Assembly (NCBI RefSeq): GCF_016808335.1
Contig: NC_053141.1
Location: 29,627,249-29,691,248, forward strand
DNA from: Panicum virgatum
Taxonomy: Eukaryota; Streptophyta; Magnoliopsida; Poales; Poaceae
Direction: 5' to 3'
Length of the DNA: 64,000 nucleotides
Below, piece by piece: positions 21,407 to 31,106 of this stretch (positions are counted from its first letter, which is position 1; every line of letters starts with the position of its first letter). Position numbers and translations under genes: made by a program. Under the pieces are notes generated by a model. The model did not search any database. It was not told where the DNA came from and was given only the letters and a program-made list of their open reading frames with translations.

Positions 21407-24345
21407 TTGGAGTTTGATTTGGTCAAAAATCGAGTCAGAAATTGTCAAACGAGTGAGCAGTGGAGCTGCAGTGCTCGGCACTGTGCACGCCCGCGCCCAT
21501 CCCGGCAACTGAACGCCGGTGCGCGACTCCACGCGTCGTCCATCCCGGCGATCCTTGTTGTCCGGGCGCCGCTATTATCGTCGCGTGTGCCCTCGAGGCT
21601 TCCAGTTTCCCCGTTCCTCTTCCTCGCACCGCGAGCAGACCGAGCGAACCCTAGCTCGTCGCGCCGGCCGTCGTTCATCAACCTGCCGGCCACGGCTCGC
21701 CGCCCCGCCTCGATTTGTCGCACCCCGAGCTGCGCAGCCTCGTCGTCCACCCACTCCGACCCTCCACGAGCGCGACCGTGCACAAACCCGGCCGAAATCA
21801 AGCTCAGACCGCCGCTCGCCATCACCGTCCGCCGCCGGAGCTTCGCCCCTCCTGTCGACGACCCCCTTCCGGCCTTCCTTCGCGCAAAACGAATCCCTGG
21901 TGAGCTTCCCCACAACCTGCTCTCGCTCCCCGACCCTCTTCCCACCCTAATCCGCGGCCGCCGCCGCCGAATCGCCGTTGCGCCACCGCGGAACGCGCCA
22001 CCCGCCGCGCGCGCACGCCGCCGGCTCTCCCTGCTCCAGCCCGCGCGCCGCTCCCGTGCGCCCTAGGGCCGCCGGAACCCGCTGCATGCGGTGCCGCCCG
22101 CCTCCGCCATCGGCCGGCCCTATCCGGGCCGGAACACCACGCGTCGCCACCGCCGTGGCCTTGCGCCGCCGCGAGCCGCCGCCGTCCTTGGCCCTGCGCC
22201 TCCCCGCGAGCCGCCTGCCACCCAGCACCCCGGCCGCCCTGGGCCTCGCCTGCAGCCCCGCCGCACCGCCGCCGGTCGGCCCCGCCGGCGGGGAGCGCCG
22301 CCGCGGCTACCTGGCCGCCGCGCCGGCCGCCTGTGCGGCACAAAGCAGAGGAGTGGGGGGCGCGCTGGGCCACTGGCAAGTGGGCCTGGCTGTCAGCCCC
22401 CCCCCACTCTTTTATGTTTTCCAATTTGTGTTTTTATTCTATTTTCGGCTGAAAGTTCATGATTGTGTAATAATTCACAGAAAAATGCGAAAAATGCCAA
22501 ACAAATTTTGTTAGGTTTCTAAAATCATGTTCTTCAGAGGAAAAATGCTTAAGCATGCATTTTGCCACTGTTACCCCTGTTAATATTTTGTTTTGTGCTT
22601 GAGCTAGTTTATTTATTACCATTTATTTTTGTTGCTCTAAAAATTGTGAAAAATTTGCAGTGGCTTAGTTCTTGCATGTATAGTTCACTGAAAAAGTTTC
22701 AGGTGCATGTTCTATGTGCAAGTGTGTGGATCTATTTGTTGTTTAATTGCTTTTCTAGGGTTAAGATAAATGCTTTCGATCGTCGTTAAATGTTAGAAAA
22801 TTTTGGGTGGCATGCTTACTGCTTTCAAGTTAAGTTGGTAAATTTTTGTTGCTAGAGCATGTGCGCAAGTTAGGGTTTTGCTTAGATTGTGCCCTAGTTT
22901 TACTCTTTCTTTATTTAAATGTTGTTAGTTATTTGTTTCACGCATGCAAATCAAACTCCGATTTTAATCCTTGCGGCTCTAAGCAAAGTTAGTAGTTGTT
23001 TTTGGAAGGAAACACTTCAGGCTAAATTGAGTTGATCTTTTCATCGCATCGTAAGTGCTCATGCATTGCACTGTGTTCTAATTGTTGCATGGCATATTTT
23101 ATTCGTGTAGACGCCGTGAACGAAGTCGCCTACGAGCTGATCGCTGAGCCGGTCCAGGAGCCACGAGCAGGAGAGCTGCAGAAGGACGCCGTTGAGCCCG
23201 CTCCAGAAGGCCTCTCTAACCCCGCTGACCTGCAAGGCAAGCCCCAGAGCATAACCATAATTTAAATTATTCAATGTTTATTTAAGTATTTGTGCATTTA
23301 AGTTTTAGGAGTTGTATGAAACCCTAGTATGCATGTTCTCCCTAGGTACCTATGAGTCCATACTAGTGTGCATGTATCGTTAGCTATGCTCTGCTAAGTA
23401 GGATTTCGGTAGAAGTCGAGTGATTGCTGTCACTCGCGAGTTTTAGGATCTTGTTTCCTTAGCTATGGCTTTGAAATGAGTTGTTGAGTAAAGAGAACTG
23501 GAGATCGGGCGGAAATGAGTTGGATGAATGGTATAGAATGGATGAAAAGAAATCTCCGCCTGTGTCGATTGAGGACCGTTCCGTTGTTGGCAGTGCTGAT
23601 TGAGGATTGAACAGTACTAACCACATACCGGAAGTAGGAGGTAGTTGAAACCGGTGAGCTGTGTACCACTTTACAGCGGTGATTTGAATTCCGTCATGCT
23701 ACGCTGGGCGTGGGAGTTGGCGGGTGTTGGATAGGATGCCGCCTCCGGGTTCTCCGGGAGTTCACCGCGAGGGGCCCATCACTTGGGTTTTAGCAGGCGT
23801 AGTTCAGATGCCGTGGTAATGATGAAAATAGTTGACGCGCGTGACCCGACGGGGTTTACATGCGTCGTGTGAGTTAGGTCCACCTTGCAAGGTTAAATCG
23901 GATCGATTCGCCGTGACTCACGGTTATGAGAGCCTTGATCTCTTTGTCACATCGTAGTAAGAAAGTGGAATGAAAATAGAATGGAAAAGACTGGTTTGGA
24001 AGTTACTGAAAAATAATCTGATCCACCAGGTGTGCTCTAGATGATTAGGCGAATTTAGTTAATACTTGGTATACTAAAGGGAGGTAAAATATTGAAAGTA
24101 AGCATTCACTTCTAGCAGCCTTTCAGCAAAAGAACTCTAGAGCCAAAAAGCTTTGCATGTCTAGGTAATGGGCTAAGTATACCCAAGGTAGGGTATGTCT
24201 TGCTGAGTATTAGCATACTCAGGGTTGTTGTTGTACCTTTTTAGCAGGTTGTGTTCCCGCTGACTTCGAGGAGGTCTGTGCATCCTGGATTGGACAGCCG
24301 CTTCCTCCGGGTTGGACCGTCGAGTGGGCCCGGTCTTCCCCGTGA
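21407..24345 (+). other. Second copy of the candidate spliced frame, R 3' LTR
   Basis: Equivalent segments are 21407-21899 (open, but without an ATG: ACG at 21449), 23111-23236 and 24248-24345. Donors (CCTG|GTGAGC, CAAG|GCAAGC), acceptors and frame are all kept. Most differences from the 5' copy in exon 1 change the amino acid (about eight by eye), which gives no sign of protein-level selection since insertion. Confidence 0.4.
24204..24221 (+). promoter_or_regulatory. Hairpin in the R 3' LTR
   Basis: Same perfect stem-loop as at 16021-16038, about 26 bases upstream of the candidate acceptor at 24247. Confidence 0.6.
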
Positions 24346-24714
24346 AGGTTGGGCAGGTTGGCGTCACATCGGTGGGCAGGATGTGGAGCTCACCTTTTAT
24401 CGTCATAGTTATCGTATTGTATTTCGAACTCAGTTATAAACTTCCGCTGTGTTTTAAACTCTGTCGCTTGTATTAAGACTTTTATGTAAAATCTGTGTTG
24501 TAAATTAAGTTGAAGATTTCTGTATGCTGGTAACACCTGTGCTCGTCTTCGTACGGGTCTAAGTGCAATTGTGATCCTGGAGTACAGTAGTTTAATCGGG
24601 ATTTTACCCGACAGCCTGTCAGGTTACACCGTTTTAAGTGCACAGTAACTTGATTAAGTATTAAGATGATGGTTAGTGCATTTAAGCCGGTTTAATTTAG
24701 ATGGTGCTGCTACA

Positions 24715-25680
24715 ACGAGGAGGGAAGAGACTCTTTTTTCTATGAATCCGGAGCGCAAATCTTTTAAAAATCCATCTCAATGTCTAATCCTATGTGAAGA
24801 GGAGAAGAGAGAAAAGAGAGGAACTAAGAGGGAGAAGGAGGGGGTGACTCGAACTGGTCGACCGAATTGAATGGATGCCCAACTCCCTCTTCTTATCCTC
24901 CAAGTCTTCTTTAGAAGACAGAAATATCACTATGTTATTATTTACAATAACCGCCCATGCAGGGGTAAACTCGTCCAACTTTTTGTAGGAGCTACGGACG
25001 GACACGTCGTCTTCACGACTTCGCTTTGCCTCGATGCAAGTTTCGCGATGACGCCACATGCCCTCCGCCCAGATCTTGACCGCGCCAAGTTCGCCTCCGG
25101 TTTTGAGGCCCAAACCGGTCAAACTCGTCTCTCCCAGTTTTGAGGCCAAACCGGTCAAACCCTTTCGCACGCTGCCGCACGACTTGATTGACTCCCCAGT
25201 TTTGAGGTCAAACCGGTCAACCCGCCGATGTCGACGCGTGTCCGACCTCCCGCCGAGCTTTGATGCCTTCGAGTCGTTCACGCGCACCCGCCGCATAGGC
25301 CACCTACTTGACTCGCCCTCGTCCTCGCCGACTTGGCCAACACCGTCTTCGTCACCATGTACTCTTTCTCTTCCGGGTACCGTGTGGACCACTCATGGCT
25401 CCACACGGCCTCCTCGGGTCCCTCGGTCCAGGCCTACTCGCATTCACCCTTCACCGTCTTGGTCCCTTGGCATTAACCTATCGCTTCTCCGAGCCTTCTC
25501 GCATCCATCCTTCGCCGCGGTCCTTCAGCATGAATCTTTCGCCTGACCTTCACCACGCGCCGTCGACCGCCATGCCGCATCCTACACCTGCACATCACAA
25601 GCCAAGAGATACATCAAATTCACACGATGTTGTAAATCACTCATCATCCAAGAGTGACCACTATTAGTCCTCAAAAACTA
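24715..25680. other. Unassigned repeat-like sequence, right half of the target of R
   Basis: Continues the 11977-12995 sequence across the R insertion. It contains three copies of a motif reading about GTTTTGAGGCCAAACCGGTCAAAC (25099-25125, 25135-25161, 25196-25222, differing by a few bases), then CT-rich sequence with long but unconvincing open frames. It looks like LTR or transposon end sequence. I did not recognise a family. Confidence 0.4.
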
Positions 25681-26880
25681 CAAGATTTAAAAAGAAAGTT
25701 ATATTTTTGCCTTTGCATTCCTTCAAAGCTTGGAAGCATTTGGTGTGGTGTTATCCTTTGCAAGAAAAAAAATACACGCTCCACAAATGTAATCAAGGCT
25801 AGTTGGATGTGATCTGGATGAGAAAATTAGCATACGTGCTTTAAATGATTTGTTAAGCTTCAAATGATTTGTTAAGTTCTCATTCTCAAAGCTTCAGATC
25901 AGTATAGCCTACAATATGCATTTGAAATGTACACAGCACTAAACAATTTTTTTCATTTATTATAATTGCGTAAGGAATGAATCGTCCTATCTGCCGCTCA
26001 GCTGCTGGCTTGCGGCCCATGAGCTGACGCTACCACGCAGTGCCGCTCAGACGCTGGCACCCTGCAGCGGCAACCGCCCAGCAATGCGCCAATGCCTTAG
26101 CTCTCCGCTCTCATTGATTTGGAGGAACAGGCGCCGAGTCGGTCGCGTAGCGGGGAGAGTCGAAGAAAGGAGTGGCCAAGGTATTGTGGCCCTTGGCCTT
26201 TGGTTTGGCTTGTGAAGAGGAGGATTGGGTTTGGACTGCGCTCGGATGGGATGGCTGGGCGGAGTTGTAAAGAGATAATTGACCACAACACATAGTATAT
26301 ACATTTATTTATATTTCATATATACTTGATTTTTTGCCACAAAAATTGGATATTCCTATAAATACCCAGGCATCACTGTAGCTCCGCCCCGAGGAAATAC
26401 TTGACGTCTTTACATTCTTACAATCTTCTAGTGCTCTTGAGGTATACTTACAGAATCTACACTAATAAGAAGAGGGAAGAGGCAAAACTTTTGAATAAAT
26501 TGGTTTGTTTCTAATCGAAATACAAGAATAGAATCAATTAAATTCTAAATAATAGCTATTAGCGATTGAGGTCTCTCAAAGAGAGATGCGTCGCTGCACT
26601 ATGTCAAACAGTGAATCAAATATTTTTTTTAAAAAAATTGAGAGATCAAATTACACATTTCAATCTAAATATTTTAAACGATATTCAGTAAAACTTTAAA
26701 AATCTTTGACTAGATAAAGTCAAAAATGCAAAAGGATCATTTACCAGTTATTTCTCATGCTCCGGTTCTAAAAAAGAAGAGGGAATTTCTTGTGCTTGCC
26801 AATTGCCAAGAGCCCGAGACGAAACCACAGCAGAAAAGAAGTACATGTCCACAATAAGCTGGTGCTCATTCAATAGTATT
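25681..26880. other. Intergenic sequence upstream of the rubredoxin gene
   Basis: Mostly AT-rich with no recognised gene. 26000-26260 is a GC-rich patch with short frames on the minus strand that I could not assign. No terminal inverted repeat with a target duplication was found. Confidence 0.4.
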
Positions 26881-27040
26881 TAATTAAAGTGGATACATTG
26901 AATTTCTTAAAAAAAGAATAAATTGAAATAAGTTCGAATAAACTGAAAATAGACTTAAGCCGAAATAAGCGGGACTCCGAGCTTCAGCACAGGTCCAGCG
27001 CTGGTGAGTGGTGACTGGCGCGCGCCTGGTGCACACATAC

Positions 27041-27046
27041 CTTATC
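27041..27046 (-). promoter_or_regulatory. Possible I-box (GATAAG) of the rubredoxin promoter
   Basis: CTTATC on the plus strand is the I-box core GATAAG in reverse, 168 bases before the ATG. I-boxes are common in light-regulated nuclear photosynthesis genes, and inverted cores are often functional. No clear TATA box is seen at the expected distance. This is only a six-base match. Confidence 0.25.
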
Positions 27047-27106
27047 CACCCGCCCGCCTCCTCCTGTCTCCACACTCCGCCGCAGCATCACAGCAGCGCA
27101 TAATCC

Positions 27107-27133
27107 ATGGATTCCTTGGCTCGCCACCCCTAA
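27107..27133 (+). promoter_or_regulatory. Possible upstream ORF in the rubredoxin leader (8 codons)
   Basis: An ATG at 27107 in good context (CCATGG) opens eight codons and closes with TAA at 27131, 80 bases before the main ATG. It would be translated only if the transcript starts upstream of 27107. Confidence 0.3.
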
Positions 27134-27213
27134 GCCAGCTCCCTAGACCGTGAGAAGAACTCGGTCGCACAACATTCGAGCCGAGAGAGAGGTTGACCAC
27201 ATCGCACGTCGCG

Positions 27214-27819
27214 ATGGCGTTAGCCTGCACAGCCAGGCTAATCCACCGTGGCATGGTGTCCAACAATCCAAGAACGCCACCACCACCGCACTTGCACCTC
27301 CACACCCATTGGCCCATGGCCATCACGATGGCATCGTCGTCCCATCACTTCGCGCTCCACTCCGTCGACGTCTCTAAGGACGACAAACCGCTGGAGACGC
27401 CGCCGCCGCCGCCGACTGCAGAGGGCGCTCAGCAAGACGCGGCGGCGCCGTTGCAGCCGGAGGACGACGGCCCGAAGCTTGACCCGCAGCGGTTTGAGGA
27501 GAAGTTCGCGGTGCTCAACACGGGGATCCACGAGTGCCGGTCGTGCGGGTACCGATACGACCAGGCGGCGGGGGACCCGTCGTACCCGGTGCCGCCGGGC
27601 CTGCCGTTCGCGCAGCTGCCCGACGACTGGCGGTGCCCCACGTGCGGCGCCGCACAGTCCTTCTTCGAGAGCAAGAGCGTCGAGATCGCCGGGTTCGCGC
27701 AGAACCAGCAGTTCGGGCTCGGCGGCAACTCCCTCACCTCGGGACAGAAGGGGCTGCTTATCTACGGCAGCCTCCTCCTCGGCTTCCTCTTCTTCATCTC
27801 CGGCTACTTCTTGCAATGA
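27214..27819 (+). CDS. RBD1: Plastid membrane-anchored rubredoxin, RBD1 type
   Basis: An intact, intronless 201-codon gene. Residues 1-50 are Ala/Ser/His-rich with few acidic residues, as in a chloroplast transit peptide, followed by a Pro/acidic linker. The rubredoxin domain spans about 100-150 with two iron-binding pairs, C108-x2-C111-GY and C141-PT-C144-G. VEIAGFAQNQQFGLGGNSLTSGQK follows in two parts as the conserved tail, and a hydrophobic helix (about 180-200) closes the protein. There is no PDZ domain, so it is not the ENH1 type. This layout matches cyanobacterial RubA and plant/algal RBD1, thylakoid proteins needed for photosystem II accumulation. The start was chosen at the first ATG; an upstream in-frame TTG is less likely. 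It is the only convincing host gene here. Confidence 0.9.
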   Translation: MALACTARLIHRGMVSNNPRTPPPPHLHLHTHWPMAITMASSSHHFALHSVDVSKDDKPLETPPPPPTAEGAQQDAAAPLQPEDDGPKLDPQRFEEKFAVLNTGIHECRSCGYRYDQAAGDPSYPVPPGLPFAQLPDDWRCPTCGAAQSFFESKSVEIAGFAQNQQFGLGGNSLTSGQKGLLIYGSLLLGFLFFISGYFLQ

Positions 27820-27995
27820 GAACCAAGATACAGGCTGCTGCTGCTCCTTGGTAGTAGCTTGCAACGATGGTCGTCGATTGATTCTAGGCGTGTGAGCTTG
27901 CATGTTTAATTGCTAAGTCGATCTGGATATATAAGCATCTATCAGAGAGATGGTTAATTTTGCCGTGAATGCAGTTGGGATAAATCTCTATGATA

Positions 27996-28053
27996 AATGT
28001 TATAGATTTTGCGAGACCAATTCAAATGTTATAGATTTTGCAAGACCAATTCA
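27996..28053 (+). repeat. 29-base tandem duplication downstream of the rubredoxin gene
   Basis: AATGTTATAGATTTTG followed by C(G/A)AGACCAATTCA occurs twice in direct succession (27996-28024, 28025-28053) with one base different. It probably lies in or just past the 3' UTR. Confidence 0.85.
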
Positions 28054-28490
28054 TTTTCTTTTACCACGGAAATTATAGTTTGCGAGGTTGCAAAATGGTT
28101 TTCTATTGCTTACATGCATATTTAAGAATCTGATGTATTAATTTTATCATGAACAAATTAAACTTGCTGCTAACAATCGCATATAAAGAAGATTCAGGAA
28201 TATTTTAACAATCGGATGTGCTGCTAACAATATCGATCAATGTATTTGGAATAAGTAGTTCTTGTCATGTGATAGTGGATTATAGGGCTTATAGCTATTG
28301 CAAACATCATATATTGCTATTTTATTTCTCACGGTGGACCGATAGATTTTTGGATCCTTTTGCTAAGAATCATTATATGGACCATTTCCAAAATGATTCA
28401 TCCACGTTGATTGTAATATTGTGGTCCTTATGGATTCGAGTCCTTTTGGAGCACATTATGGACATATTGTAACAAGATCAACATTACACT
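28054..28490. other. AT-rich intergenic sequence
   Basis: Nothing recognised. Short frames only. Confidence 0.4.
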
Positions 28491-29036
28491 GTATGCATGC
28501 CCTACTCCCATACACATATTGCTAATGGCTCAGGAGGTTTCGACAGCCGCCTGATCGACCTTAGCACTCCAGAAGCCTCAGAAGCCGCGCGGCATCGGGA
28601 AATCGACAATCTTGTTGACCAACTCGACGAAGTCGAACTCCCGGTCCACGTCAGTGAAGCCCCAAATCAAACCGATTTCGACGCGTCTATACCAAAAACT
28701 CTTTTCAAGATGGAAGAGGATTTGGACAAACTCCTGGAGATCACCAAGGCTCCCGTGTCTGGATGCCAGCGGGACATTTGTAACACCCGGTTTATAAAAG
28801 AACATAAACCGAGCAATCATATACGTGCCAGGATCAAGTCACACGTATATACAACAGAATGAACAGTATATCATAGCACATATCACGTAAAAAGATATAA
28901 TAAAGCGAATACGAATGTTATTTATTACATTAATGACAAAAATGTCTGATACAGCGGAAGCGAAGTACAAAATATGAATAAAGCTCTCTGAAGCTGAAGC
29001 AGGGCGCCACAGGGACGACGACTGGGAGACGAACGC

Positions 29037-31106
29037 CTAGAAGTCCTCGTAGTCCTGGTAGCGCTGAGCGAACTCCCTCGCGTCGGCAGGAACTGAGCAG
29101 CAGTAGCGTAGCCAAGAGGAAAAAGTAGAGAAGAGGCAAGAGTGAGTACACAACTTGTACTCAACAAGTATAACACAAACTATGATGCTCTAAGGTTGGC
29201 TGACTCGACTGCATTAGCTTTTAAGTGTTGGCAAAATTTTATTAAGGCTATTTACTACGAGTTGATGAATTACCATTAACCCAGTTACATAGTAATTAAT
29301 CAGAATTAATTATGTAACTACTGAGAACCAAACCGAAACCAAGCCACCAAAGTAACCCCGAGAGGCACCCCCCTCATCGGAAGGAGACAACCCCACTAAT
29401 CAAAAGGAGGATCTGGGCCGCTCATGACCGTGAGCACAGCTAGTATACCAATTTTACACTCTGCAGAGGTTGCACATCTTTACCCACAAGTCGTGAGCTA
29501 CGCCAGAGGTTCATCACACTTCCTTAGGTGAGATGACTAGCGACTCACTACGAGGCCGTTACAAAGGATCTCGTTGGTAAGGCGTAACCGCGAGAGTTAG
29601 GTCGGCGACGATGGGGCCCACCTCCGGGGGTACAAGCACAGGAGCGCAATCCAAGCACAGACCAAGCCGGAGGAGCAGGGACCATTGAAGCTTACTACTC
29701 TTGGCCCGCAGGTAAGTTACTCCAAACCAAAAAGACCTAATTAGTAAGCCAAGTCTATCCCATTCTAGCCTTGTGGTAGCGCTGTTGTCCCAGGTTGTCG
29801 CTCTATGAACCGGTCCTTATGGAGAGTGGCCAACCAAGCACTAAGCACCGTGCCGGCCCCCTAAACCATGTTTCTACAAAAACCATCTTTTAACGAGACG
29901 TGAGCCACTCATCCACACAGAGGGCCACTCTCAGAATTAAGTTCAAGTAAACCATTAATCAATTTAATTAAAAAGGACCAGAATGTGTTATAGCACAGCA
30001 ACCTAGCACAACTAACCAAAATGCAACCCAAAGGTATATATAAAGGATATAAAGTGGCTAGGAAAGTCCTTAAAGGCATACAGTATTAAAATGCAGTATG
30101 AAATTGTAATTAAAGGTGATAGGTTGCTCATGTTATACTTGCCTTCCTCATACTGCTCCTGCTGCTGCTCAAAGTGCTCGGAAGACTGCTGCTCCTGGTA
30201 CTGGTACTGGGGCTCCTCAGATGGATCAACGTCTACTCACGAACACATGGCCAAAACAATGCACAACAATAAGCGTACAAGCAAACACTAACAAAAACTA
30301 AGAAACAATACATCAATACATAAAAACAGCACACTAAACTGGCATAAAACTATTCTACGCGTTACAACGATCGCGTGGACATAAAGAACGCCTAAAACGG
30401 AGCTAAAACGCATAATCTAGGCCAAAAACAAGTTCTAGGGGCTTATCTGCGAGAAAAACTAAGTTCCAGGGGGTTTTCTGCAAAAACCGAGGGCCTAAAC
30501 GTAAATAAACATTAATTCCAGGGTCTAACTCGCAAAAACGTCAAGGGTGGACTGCGGGTTCTAATTCTAAAGAGCTCAGGGTCTAAAACGAAAAAGGAGG
30601 GGCAGATCTGGAATTACTTTTCACCAGAGATGGACTGCGGGTTGAATACTCAGAACCCGGGGGGCTCTTTAACAATTGTTACAGGCTGAAGTGGTAAGTT
30701 TGTTCGTGGGCCGTTGGATCGCGATCCGTCGGCTCCGGGCGAAGGGGTAAGTTGATCTAATCTAGGGCGTTGAAACAAGATCGGGCGGTCCAGGATGGAC
30801 GGTGCGCGCGGGTGGCGGCGCTGACGCCGGAGACAGGGCTCCCGCGGCGGCGCGCGGCTGGGAGCTCGCCGGAGCTCGCCTAACTGGCGTTCCCGGGCTC
30901 GAAGACGAGCGGATCTTGGCCAGGGAGGGTCTACGCACCACGCGTAATCCACCTGTGCAACTAGAACAGAGCTCCCAGGCCTGGACCGGGCTGGCCATGG
31001 CGAGGGGCGGACGGCGCGGCGGCGCATTCGCCGGCACGGGCGTCGGGCGGTTCTGGGGCTCGGGTCCTAGCGCAAAAAGGAAAGGGCCGGTTTACGGGTT
31101 CTCACC
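29037..31106 (-). other. Candidate spliced LTR frame in T-left
   Basis: On the minus strand: exon end at 31106 (TCG|GTGAGA), exon 30232-30143 (90 bases, acceptor AG, GC-type donor GAAG|GCAAGT), then exon 29092-29037 after a CT-rich tract and CTCAG, ending in TAG. The frame is open through all three pieces, both junctions are phase 1, and residues VPADAREF follow the last junction. The middle exon is rich in Gln, Glu and Tyr (EEPQYQYQEQ). The 5' start of the first exon is not defined. Confidence 0.45.
29143..29163 (-). promoter_or_regulatory. Hairpin TGAGTACA-loop-TGTACTCA in the T-left LTR
   Basis: A perfect 8-base stem with a 5-base loop, about 50 bases before the candidate acceptor at 29093. 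Same place as the hairpin in R. Confidence 0.6.

Larger units (their letters stand above)
12996..24714 (+). mobile_element. Element R: complete Tekay/Del-like Ty3 LTR retrotransposon, non-autonomous
   Basis: Two LTRs of about 3.54 kb (12996-16532 and 21173-24714) flank a 4.6-kb interior, and the whole is bracketed by perfect 5-base duplications ACGAG (12991-12995, 24715-24719). The LTRs differ by only a few percent by eye, so insertion is fairly recent. A Met-tRNA-type primer site follows the 5' LTR and a purine tract precedes the 3' LTR. The interior keeps only a chromovirus-type RT fragment and a zinc-knuckle ORF near the 3' end. Gag-protease at the usual place, RNase H and integrase are not seen, so movement would have needed proteins from another element. 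Confidence 0.92.
21173..24714 (+). repeat. 3' LTR of element R
   Basis: Homologous along its full length to the 5' LTR. It begins TATAACACCCC, where the 5' copy begins TGTAACACCCC, so one terminal base has changed. It ends GGTGCTGCTACA followed by the ACGAG duplication. Confidence 0.9.

Noticed and set aside
24790..25667. 200-codon minus and 162-codon plus frames in the repeat-like region right of R
   Set aside because: Mutually overlapping, Ser/Pro/Arg-rich, and covering the GTTTTGAGG repeats. More likely non-coding repeat DNA.
26000..26300. Gene fragment in the GC-rich patch upstream of the rubredoxin gene
   Set aside because: Only short overlapping frames, none with a recognisable motif.
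27193..27213. Start of the rubredoxin frame at 27193
   Set aside because: That codon is TTG. The first in-frame ATG is at 27214.
27238..27903. Minus-strand and alternative-frame ORFs over the rubredoxin gene (221, 215 and 106 codons)
   Set aside because: Shadows of a GC-rich coding region. The rubredoxin frame has both CxxC pairs, the transit-like N-terminus and the C-terminal helix.
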